This document shows positions 1 through 5,005 of a DNA stretch of 5,005 nucleotides, piece after piece. The stretch is taken from the NCBI GenBank assembly GCA_038225955.1, contig JBBRQV010000204.1, forward strand, positions 1-5,005, read 5' to 3'. Source of the DNA: JAFDZO01 sp038225955. GTDB taxonomy: Bacteria; Bacteroidota; Ignavibacteria; Tepidaquicellales; Tepidaquicellaceae. The notes under the pieces were generated by a model. It saw only the letters and a program-made list of their open reading frames with translations. It was not told where the DNA came from and made no database searches. The position numbers were made by a program, and so were the translations under genes. Numbering within the stretch: the first letter of the stretch is position 1; each line of letters begins with the position of its first letter.

Positions 1-378
1 GGACCGGATAGCTGTCTTGCAATATGGGGAGGACTAAATGGAAATAATATGTATGCTTCTGTTGGATGCACCGGGGCTTTTATTGGAGTTAATAATGAAG
101 GTAGTTTCATTCCGGATAAATTTATATTAAGTCAGAATTACCCGAATCCTTTTAATCCGGCAACAAAGATAAATTATAATTTAAAAAAAGACGGATTTGT
201 AAATCTTGTGGTTTATGATAATCTTGGGAAGGAAATAAGAACACTTGTAAATAAAAATCAGAGTTCTGGGAATCACGAAGTTGAGTTTAATTTCGATGGA
301 CTCGAAAGCGGAGTTTATTATTACAGAATAAACGTAGAAGGATATAGTGAAACAAAAAAGATGATTATGATGAAGTAA
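1..378 (+). CDS. C-terminal fragment of a T9SS-exported protein (5' end outside window)
   Basis: The frame is open from the first base, so this is the last 125 residues of a longer protein; the Met at base 49 is internal, not a start. Residues 45-125 form a T9SS type A sorting domain: the block QNYPNPFNPATKI, the strand VNLVVYDNLGKEI, then ESGVYYYR and the Lys/Met-rich end TKKMIMMK. In known T9SS cargo this domain carries the protein across the outer membrane and is then removed, leaving it at the surface or released. Residues 1-44 include DSCL (3-6) and a second Cys at 23. They align without gaps to the matching part of the convergent gene at 448-2136 from DSCL onward, so the two are paralogues. 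The mature domain is mostly off-window and its function cannot be assigned. The sorting tail is certain; anything further is not. Confidence 0.9.
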   Translation, partial: GPDSCLAIWGGLNGNNMYASVGCTGAFIGVNNEGSFIPDKFILSQNYPNPFNPATKINYNLKKDGFVNLVVYDNLGKEIRTLVNKNQSSGNHEVEFNFDGLESGVYYYRINVEGYSETKKMIMMK

Positions 379-405
379 ATCCTGTTTTCTTAATGCAATT
401 TTATA

Positions 406-438
406 CGCCGATGTTGGTAAGAATGATCAACATCGGCG
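406..438. terminator. Convergent intergenic hairpin, likely bidirectional terminator
   Basis: A perfect 11-bp inverted repeat (CGCCGATGTTG at 406-416, its complement at 428-438) encloses an 11-nt loop. It is a GC-rich island in AT-rich DNA, 27 bases past the stop of the left gene and 9 bases past the stop of the converging right gene. This placement is typical of a shared terminator. Neither strand has a clean run of T after the stem (plus: ATTTAAAAATTATTTT; minus: TATAAAATT), so intrinsic termination is plausible but not textbook. It could instead protect the 3' ends of the mRNAs. Confidence 0.6.
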
Positions 439-447
439 ATTTAAAAA

Positions 448-696
448 TTATTTTAAAAGTATCATCTTTTTTGTATCCATCAAAACGCCATCGGCAAATA
501 AACTGTAGTAATAAATTCCGGATGAAAGTCCCTCGCCTGAGAAACTTGTTTCATAAGTCCCTGCCTGCTGATATCCATTCTCTAAAATTTTTATTATTCT
601 ACCATTTGCATCGTAAATATTCAAACTGATAACTCCGCCAACTGATAACTTGTAATTAATAATTGTATTTGGATTGAAAGGATTTGGGTAATTTTG
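448..696 (-). repeat. T9SS sorting-domain copy in gene 448-2136 (paralogous to 2416-2664)
   Basis: These 82 codons encode the sorting tail. By hand alignment it matches the tail of the SBBP protein at 63 of 82 residues with no gaps. The last 28 residues are identical, yet the DNA over those codons plus the stop (448-534 against 2416-2502) differs at 13 of 87 positions, all synonymous. It therefore behaves as a conserved targeting domain and not as a recent DNA duplication. Confidence 0.85.
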
Positions 697-2136
697 TTTA
701 AGCGCATAATCGGAGGGAATTTGACCGCTTAAATTAATGATTCCGATAGGTTCGCCTCCACATCCTGCCGCAGAAAGCAAATTTACTGGTCCTGACTGAG
801 TATAAAATACAAGGCAGCTGTCATTGGGGCCATAACTGAACAGTGCCTTTGGACCTGTTTCTTTACCAAGTGAATTATAATAATTCATTTTGGGAACGTT
901 AGACTGAATTCCCAAACTGTTAAGCGAAATATTCCTGAGACTATCTACAGATGCGGAAGTAATAAAAGATAAATAATGGGTGCTTCCGTTCCGAACGCCA
1001 ATTATATCCGGAGGAAAATTTGGATTTACACTGCTTCCAAGAAGCTGGCTTTCTGTATATGATGAGTTAAAATTTCCAAAGTTTATTGAGCTGAAATACT
1101 TTACGTTCCAGTTGCCTCCGCTGTATTGCCTGAACGTACAGATAATGCTGCCGTTATCATTCCCATTGGAAGAAAGCCTTGCATGTGACTTATAATCATT
1201 TGTCTGCAAACCTGAAACCTGACCTGCTCCTGCGTTTGGCGCATTACCTAGTCTATCGCACTTTGCAAAATAAATTTTACTGCTATCCTTTGCGCCGCTG
1301 AATGATAATATCAGAGAGTCCTGCCCGCCGTTATTAAAATATGCAATATCTGTGTAAACTGTTTTTCTTTGGCTGGCAGGACTTGTGTCCGTCCAGTAAA
1401 ACGAACTCGGTGTATATTGAAAATTAGGAACAGCCAGTGAATAAGGAGTTGTATATCTTGCTAAACGCTGCCCATACACCCTATTACCGTTACCGTCGAG
1501 TGTATCAAATGAGCAGGCAAGAAAAACATTAGGCGTTGCGGGGTAACGCGCATTATCTGAAGTAATATGTATATCATAATAATTTTTAGAAGCATCAGCT
1601 CCGGGCCATATCATTTCATTAAAGAAAACGCCGTTAATGCTTGGAACCTGTAGTATAAATCCCCCGGTCTTCAAGGGACCGGATGCCCCTCCCTGTCTGT
1701 ATCCGAAAACAACCCATAGGTATTTTTGCCCTGAAGTGTTTTCTAAAAGCTCCATATCAATATCGTTATAGTTGACCTTATCATCGGGCCTTATATTTCC
1801 TCCTGTAAAGTACTGCCATGTTTGCCCGTTTGTAGTTGAATTATAAACTTTAAAAGTATCAGGGAAATTAACGCTGGATGAATAAACAACAATCGCCCAA
1901 ATCCTGCCTGCAGTCGTTCCGCGCTGCTCAATTGCAGCCGCTATTCCTCTTACATCTGCATTGGATGTAAATAATCTTGAATTTGTAATATTGTCTTGTC
2001 CGGGAGGATTTGACCGCAAATCAAAGCTTCCGGTTTTTTGTATGTAAGTATTGGAAAATGAAAGTTGTGAAAAGAATAGTGATAGAAAAAATATTAGAAA
2101 TAGTCTAAAGTGAAAATGTAAAGATTTGGTTTTCAT
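448..2136 (-). CDS. Secreted beta-rich protein with T9SS type A sorting domain, unknown function
   Basis: This is a complete 562-residue protein. The ATG at 2136 is supported by a strong AAAAGGAG site 6 nt upstream and is followed by a signal peptide: Lys/His/Arg-containing start, hydrophobic core LFLIFFLSLFF, likely cleavage after about residue 28. Residues 29-480 are rich in Ser, Thr, Asn, Gly and aromatics and look all-beta. One segment, STTNGQTW (100-107), resembles the Asp-box of sialidase-type propellers (SxDxGxTW) but has Thr in place of Asp, so a BNR-like propeller is only a suggestion. Residues 481-562 are a T9SS sorting domain starting QNYPNPFNP. Cys441 and Cys459 match a Cys pair with the same spacing in the left-hand gene and could form a disulfide. 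I recognise no catalytic motif. It is likely exported to the cell surface or medium and transcribed on its own, since a terminator lies upstream. Confidence 0.9.
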   Translation of the reverse strand: MKTKSLHFHFRLFLIFFLSLFFSQLSFSNTYIQKTGSFDLRSNPPGQDNITNSRLFTSNADVRGIAAAIEQRGTTAGRIWAIVVYSSSVNFPDTFKVYNSTTNGQTWQYFTGGNIRPDDKVNYNDIDMELLENTSGQKYLWVVFGYRQGGASGPLKTGGFILQVPSINGVFFNEMIWPGADASKNYYDIHITSDNARYPATPNVFLACSFDTLDGNGNRVYGQRLARYTTPYSLAVPNFQYTPSSFYWTDTSPASQRKTVYTDIAYFNNGGQDSLILSFSGAKDSSKIYFAKCDRLGNAPNAGAGQVSGLQTNDYKSHARLSSNGNDNGSIICTFRQYSGGNWNVKYFSSINFGNFNSSYTESQLLGSSVNPNFPPDIIGVRNGSTHYLSFITSASVDSLRNISLNSLGIQSNVPKMNYYNSLGKETGPKALFSYGPNDSCLVFYTQSGPVNLLSAAGCGGEPIGIINLSGQIPSDYALKQNYPNPFNPNTIINYKLSVGGVISLNIYDANGRIIKILENGYQQAGTYETSFSGEGLSSGIYYYSLFADGVLMDTKKMILLK

Positions 2137-2142
2137 TAATTG

Positions 2143-2150
2143 CTCCTTTT
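2143..2150 (-). promoter_or_regulatory. Strong Shine-Dalgarno site for gene 448-2136
   Basis: Read on the minus strand the site is AAAAGGAG, followed by the 6-nt spacer CAATTA and the ATG at 2136. It fixes the start codon. The neighbouring gene ending at 2416 has nothing similar in front of its ATG, so the two genes probably start translation differently. Confidence 0.75.
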
Positions 2151-2282
2151 TAAATTAAAGAGGGCGCACCCGGCAAGGTGGATTGTTATTAAAATAAATG
2201 GAATAAAGTTATCCGATTAATCGTTTTGGTGAGAGAATTCCGTTAAGAAATTTACTAAGGGAGAGATTTGTGTATCTGAAGA

Positions 2283-2313
2283 CAAAATTATAAAATAAAA
2301 ATCAAAGTTCCAA
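2283..2313 (-). promoter_or_regulatory. Candidate Bacteroidota-type promoter for gene 448-2136
   Basis: On the minus strand TTGG (2310-2313) is separated by exactly 19 bp from TAATTTTG (2283-2290). The second box fits the Bacteroidota -7 consensus TAnnTTTG fully; the first matches the -33 consensus TTTG at three of four bases. A TATAAT overlaps at 2287-2292, but without a good -35 hexamer at 17 bp. The site is just downstream of the terminator of the preceding gene, where a new promoter is needed. It implies a leader of roughly 140 nt, containing a 10-bp palindrome CGATTAATCG at 2214-2223. Chance matches are common in AT-rich DNA, so confidence is moderate. Confidence 0.4.
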
Positions 2314-2323
2314 TTGCAAAAAG

Positions 2324-2337
2324 CATAAGCGCTTATG
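2324..2337. promoter_or_regulatory. 14-bp perfect palindrome, possible operator
   Basis: The sequence CATAAGCGCTTATG is a perfect palindrome centred on CG. It lies 10 bp upstream of the -33 box of the candidate promoter and 13 bp past the T-tract of the preceding terminator. The core TAAGCGCTTA resembles operators of LacI/GalR-family regulators, which are CG-centred palindromes. No regulator gene is in the window, so the link to a family is speculation based on shape and position. Confidence 0.3.
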
Positions 2338-2350
2338 TATTATTCCTTGC

Positions 2351-2385
2351 AATAAAAAAGCCTGCACTATTTAAAGAGCAGGCTT
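2351..2385 (-). terminator. Rho-independent terminator of gene 2416-3951
   Basis: On the minus strand AAGCCTGC (2378-2385) pairs perfectly with GCAGGCTT (2358-2365) across a 12-nt loop. The stem runs straight into a U-tract (TTTTTTATT, 2351-2359). It begins 30 nt after the stop of the SBBP gene. Stem, loop and U-run are all textbook, and it should separate the transcript of the two right-hand genes from gene 448-2136. Confidence 0.88.
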
Positions 2386-2415
2386 ATAATAAACATATGC
2401 TTTAAAGTCTAAAGT

Positions 2416-2664
2416 TTATTTCAGCAGTATCATTTTCTTTGTATCCATTAAAACTCCATCTGCAAATAAGCTGTAATAGTAAATTCCGGAGGAAAGTCCT
2501 TCAGCGGAGAAATTTGTTGAATAGTTCCCTGCCTGCTTATATCCGCTCTCCAAAATTTTTACAAGTTTTCCACTCGTATCATAAACATTTAATGAGATAA
2601 AACTTGCCGCTTGAAGCTTCAAACTAATAATTGTATTCGGATTGAAAGGGTTTGGGTAGTTTTG
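2416..2664 (-). repeat. T9SS sorting-domain copy in the SBBP gene (paralogous to 448-696)
   Basis: These 82 codons begin with QNYPNPFNPNTII and end with DTKKMILLK. They are the partner copy of the tail at 448-696 and have the same length. Most differences lie in the middle (residues 14-53 of the tail), while the first 13 and last 28 residues are the same. The gene 1 tail (133-378, 81 residues) is a more distant third copy. Confidence 0.85.
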
Positions 2665-3951
2665 AGAAAGAATGAAATTTTTGGCAACTCCTATTTGATT
2701 TGAATTAACACCTGTCGTTTGATTAATTCTAATTGTCATATAATCATATGAAGTTCCTGCGGCTTGACTTTCACCGGTTACAAATACATTTCCTTGCATA
2801 TCAACATCTATTGCTGTAGAATAATTAGCTCGAATTCCTGTTTCAGGGTAGAAAACATTCCAGACTAAATTTCCGCTATTGGTATATTTTATAATCTGAT
2901 AGCCGGAATACCCCTGACTATTATTTAAATTGCATGCCATATACACATTACCTGATGTATCAAGTGTTAAAGAATTATCCGGAGGAAAACCTACTCCAGT
3001 AGTAGTTTGATACCATATTAAATTTCCTGTACTGCTGTACTTCATTGTTGCATAATTAGTTACCCCTGTAATACCACAGATATAAATATTCCCAGCCTTA
3101 TCTATTTTCATATCGGCGCTGCCCGAGCCTCCTGCAGGGTATCTTTGCTGCCACATTACACTTCCTGATGAATCATATTTTATAGTATAAAAATTATCAC
3201 CTGATGAACCTTCGCTTGTACCAGCAACGATAATATTATCTAAAGAATCCAGCGCAACAGCAATGGGATCATCATAAGCTTCACTGACCGTACCATTGAC
3301 AGTACGGTACCATATTATATTTCCGTTTTCATCAAATTTAGTTGTAATATAATCATAAGAGCTGCCTGTATAATATTGCCCTGTACAAATTATATTATTT
3401 TTTTTATCGATAACTATTCCTCTTACATCAGTATATCCTACAGGCTGAGGGTATATTTTTCTCCACAAACTGTCACCGCTCCTGTTGCACTTCAGAAGCA
3501 CAAGCCCCGCAGCAATACGCTGGTCTTTTCCCGCATAAACAATATTGTTAGTTTTATCAAAGGACATTTTGTTAGTTGAGCAGCCATAATACCGGGAATA
3601 CAATAAATCACCTTGATGTGTGTATTTCAATATATATCTTCCTGAAATATATAGATTGTTTGAATCATCAAATAACAACTGAGAGCCGGACGTATTTCCG
3701 GTATCAGGAGCAAAAAAATTTCTTGACCATACAGAATCACCATTATAATTATATTTTATAGTCGCGCAATAGGCTGTGTGTAATCCATCGAATGTACCTG
3801 TAACGTAAATGTTACCTAAGTTATCAGATTTCACTAATAAAGGTACATCCCAACCTGTACTTCCAAATCTTTTTACCCACTGAACTTGCGGCTGTGAGGC
3901 CGCAAATTCATGAGTAAATAAAATTAAAACTATTAATATTAATTTTTTCAT
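2416..3951 (-). CDS. Secreted SBBP-repeat beta-propeller protein with T9SS type A sorting domain
   Basis: This is a complete 511-residue protein. Its signal peptide is MKKLILIVLILF with probable cleavage after AAS (residue 19) and no lipobox Cys. Residues about 22-415 carry eight copies of D-x-x-x-N-[IVL]-x-x-x-G, at 43, 95, 132, 182, 235, 284, 331 and 384. Most are followed by a [IMLT]-K-[YFC]-x-x-x-G-x-x-x-W strand, for example at 65-75, 204-214 and 354-364. This is the SBBP type of beta-propeller repeat. The N-terminal VQWVKRFG supplies an extra W strand that could close the ring. Residues 430-511 are a T9SS sorting domain. Such propellers usually act as surface binding scaffolds; no catalytic residues are apparent and the ligand is unknown. 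The ATG lies 19 bp after the stop of the oxidase gene and lacks a Shine-Dalgarno site, which suggests co-transcription and perhaps translational coupling. A strong terminator follows. Confidence 0.93.
   Translation of the reverse strand: MKKLILIVLILFTHEFAASQPQVQWVKRFGSTGWDVPLLVKSDNLGNIYVTGTFDGLHTAYCATIKYNYNGDSVWSRNFFAPDTGNTSGSQLLFDDSNNLYISGRYILKYTHQGDLLYSRYYGCSTNKMSFDKTNNIVYAGKDQRIAAGLVLLKCNRSGDSLWRKIYPQPVGYTDVRGIVIDKKNNIICTGQYYTGSSYDYITTKFDENGNIIWYRTVNGTVSEAYDDPIAVALDSLDNIIVAGTSEGSSGDNFYTIKYDSSGSVMWQQRYPAGGSGSADMKIDKAGNIYICGITGVTNYATMKYSSTGNLIWYQTTTGVGFPPDNSLTLDTSGNVYMACNLNNSQGYSGYQIIKYTNSGNLVWNVFYPETGIRANYSTAIDVDMQGNVFVTGESQAAGTSYDYMTIRINQTTGVNSNQIGVAKNFILSQNYPNPFNPNTIISLKLQAASFISLNVYDTSGKLVKILESGYKQAGNYSTNFSAEGLSSGIYYYSLFADGVLMDTKKMILLK
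2773..3880 (-). repeat. Eight SBBP propeller repeats of about 50 codons
   Basis: Within the SBBP protein the motif D-x-x-x-N recurs with residue spacings of 52, 37, 50, 53, 49, 47 and 53. Conserved positions are the Asp and Asn of the turn, hydrophobic strand residues, a Gly (Ala in the seventh unit), then K-Y-x-x-x-G and Trp. The second unit is short (37) and has Tyr118 where the others have Trp. The copies are too diverged at DNA level to be a simple tandem repeat. Confidence 0.85.
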
Positions 3952-3970
3952 TAATTGAGTTTTATCAAAC

Positions 3971-5005
3971 TTAACTTAATTTTACTATTTTTGCTACCGA
4001 TGGAATTCTGACCTGATTATATGGGTCTGGATTAAAGGGGCCTGTGCGTAAAACAAATAACATATAAAGTCCTGCAGGCGCCATATAGCTATCAGCCGGT
4101 GCAATAATACTCAAAATGTTAACCGGCTCTTTCCCATCTTGAGTGTACTGAAGTTCTAAAGCTCTTTGATCTTGGTCAAAAGCATGTGTAGGGCATCCAA
4201 ATCTAATTAACATAACACTATCTATACTATTAATATCAGTTTCAATGTCAAATGATTCATTGAAAGATATTTCTGTAATTGTATTAAGGATTTGGGGACG
4301 AGGATATTCAACTGCATCATGCTGCAGATATCCCGGCGAAAAAATTTCAAAATTTCGCTGATTCCCATTTGCAAACTCACCTAAGGTTTCACCTCCTGAA
4401 ACTAAAACTGTTGCATCGGGAGTGAGTATAGCAGTAGAATGGTACATTCTTTGGTAAGTCATTGCTTTTAACATTGTTGAGCTTCCTGCTCCTGCATTAG
4501 CATAAGGGTCATACATTTCAGGTATTGTGACGGCATTTTGTCTTCCATCCATTCCCTGACACCCGCCTACTACTAAAATACGCTTATCGGGTAGAATAAC
4601 ACTATTGGCATTAAATCTTGGAATATTTAAACTTGCTTTCGCCTCCCATTGAGGTGAGGCATCGGCAAGATTAATAGTTTCAACAGTTTCAAGGGAGTCC
4701 ATTCCATCATGTCCTCCCAGAAGTAGAACTTTCATCGTGTTTGAGTCAATTGAATCGGGACGCTCCAATGTTAGTAAAACAGAATTGCAATGTTCTCTTA
4801 CGGTATCTCTTTCAACTACTTCGTTAAAAAACTGGTCATCAGGACCGCCATTTCCATCAACATTTAATCTCCATGTTTTTTTCATAGGCATGGTATAAAA
4901 CACTTCTCCTTTTTTAACATGAATGTCACGATTATTGAAAGGAAGCATGTGCGCGCCGGGATAAAGCTCGGAAAAAGGTAATTGAACTTCAGCACCAGCT
5001 GTATA
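3971..5005 (-). CDS. Galactose oxidase / glyoxal oxidase-like protein, C-terminal part (5' end outside window)
   Basis: The frame stays open to the window edge, so this is the last 344 residues of a longer protein; the Met at 4948 is internal because the 19 codons before it fit the family (LYPGAHMLP resembles the LYPFLHLLP blade of plant glyoxal oxidases). Kelch-like strands follow: VLLLGGHDG, RFNANSVILPDKRILVVGG, MYHSTAILTPDATVLVSGG. The C-terminus is the DUF1929 E-set domain, with the signatures RPQI, CPTHAFDQDQRALEL, APAGLYMLFVL and PSVAKIV. Copper radical oxidases bind copper through a Tyr-His pair and a later His. Here these are at 4439-4444 (MYHS) and 4184-4186 (THAF), 86 residues apart from Tyr to His, as in Fusarium galactose oxidase (Tyr495, His581). 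The Cys-Tyr cofactor pair would lie off-window, so activity is likely but unproven, and the substrate (sugar alcohol, aldehyde or glycan) is unknown. It has no T9SS tail. It precedes the SBBP gene by 19 bp and is probably co-transcribed with it. Confidence 0.9.
   Translation of the reverse strand, partial: YTAGAEVQLPFSELYPGAHMLPFNNRDIHVKKGEVFYTMPMKKTWRLNVDGNGGPDDQFFNEVVERDTVREHCNSVLLTLERPDSIDSNTMKVLLLGGHDGMDSLETVETINLADASPQWEAKASLNIPRFNANSVILPDKRILVVGGCQGMDGRQNAVTIPEMYDPYANAGAGSSTMLKAMTYQRMYHSTAILTPDATVLVSGGETLGEFANGNQRNFEIFSPGYLQHDAVEYPRPQILNTITEISFNESFDIETDINSIDSVMLIRFGCPTHAFDQDQRALELQYTQDGKEPVNILSIIAPADSYMAPAGLYMLFVLRTGPFNPDPYNQVRIPSVAKIVKLS

Noticed and set aside
393..629. Plus-strand 78-codon open frame after the left gene
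   Set aside because: It begins inside the convergent gap, runs through the hairpin and lies antisense to the sorting-tail codons of gene 448-2136. It has no Shine-Dalgarno site and no family signature.
980..1195. Plus-strand 71-codon open frame
   Set aside because: It is entirely antisense to a well-supported secreted protein and its translation has no recognisable features.
2160..2175. GC-rich patch GGGCGCACCC in the leader as a hairpin or riboswitch
   Set aside because: Only a 3-bp stem can be formed and no known riboswitch core is visible.
3376..3761. Two overlapping plus-strand open frames of 67 and 61 codons
   Set aside because: Both are antisense to the SBBP repeats, so the open frames follow from the repeat codon pattern.
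3966..3973. TAAGTTTG on the minus strand as a promoter -7 box for the SBBP gene
   Set aside because: It fits TAnnTTTG but overlaps the oxidase stop codon, leaves almost no leader before the ATG, and has TAGC instead of TTTG 19 bp upstream.
4946..4948. ATG at 4948 as the start of the oxidase gene
   Set aside because: The same frame stays open to the window edge and the upstream residues (LYPGAH) match the family, so the Met is internal.
1..5005. CRISPR array, insertion sequence, tRNA/rRNA or defence system
   Set aside because: There are no short regularly spaced direct repeats, transposase motifs, terminal inverted repeats or RNA-gene signatures; all long open frames encode exported beta-rich proteins.

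Overview
The window looks like part of a chromosome from the Ignavibacteria / Chlorobi-Bacteroidota side of the FCB group, probably an uncultured or environmental member. Three of the four genes end in a type A sorting domain of the type IX secretion system (T9SS). Each carries the block QNYPNPFNP followed by a Gly-rich beta-sandwich and a KKM-rich terminus, a wording typical of Ignavibacteria-like genomes. The DNA is AT-rich, and the best promoter candidate fits the Bacteroidota pattern (TTTG, about 19 bp, TAnnTTTG) rather than the E. coli one. The lineage call is inference.

Layout, left to right. (1) Positions 1-378, plus strand: the C-terminal end of a T9SS-exported protein that begins outside the window. 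(2) Positions 379-447: a short convergent gap with an 11-bp perfect hairpin. (3) Positions 448-2136, minus strand: a complete 562-residue secreted protein with a T9SS tail and no recognised catalytic family. Its region before the tail is collinear with gene 1, so the two are convergent paralogues. (4) Positions 2137-2415: an intergenic region with a strong Shine-Dalgarno site, a candidate promoter and a 14-bp palindrome for gene 2, then a textbook terminator for gene 3. (5) Positions 2416-3951, minus strand: a complete 511-residue secreted SBBP-type beta-propeller with eight repeat units and a T9SS tail. (6) Positions 3971-5005, minus strand: the C-terminal 344 residues of a galactose oxidase / glyoxal oxidase-like protein (kelch propeller plus DUF1929 E-set domain) whose start is outside the window.

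Genes 4 and 3 lie 19 bp apart in the same direction, share the downstream terminator and probably form one transcript. Gene 2 seems to be transcribed separately. All products with a visible N-terminus have signal peptides, so the locus encodes exported or surface proteins, mostly beta-rich. No mobile element, CRISPR array, RNA gene or defence module is visible. I do not see an undescribed system here. The most informative points are the convergent paralogue pair, the sorting tails kept identical at protein level, and the oxidase with recognisable copper-ligand residues.
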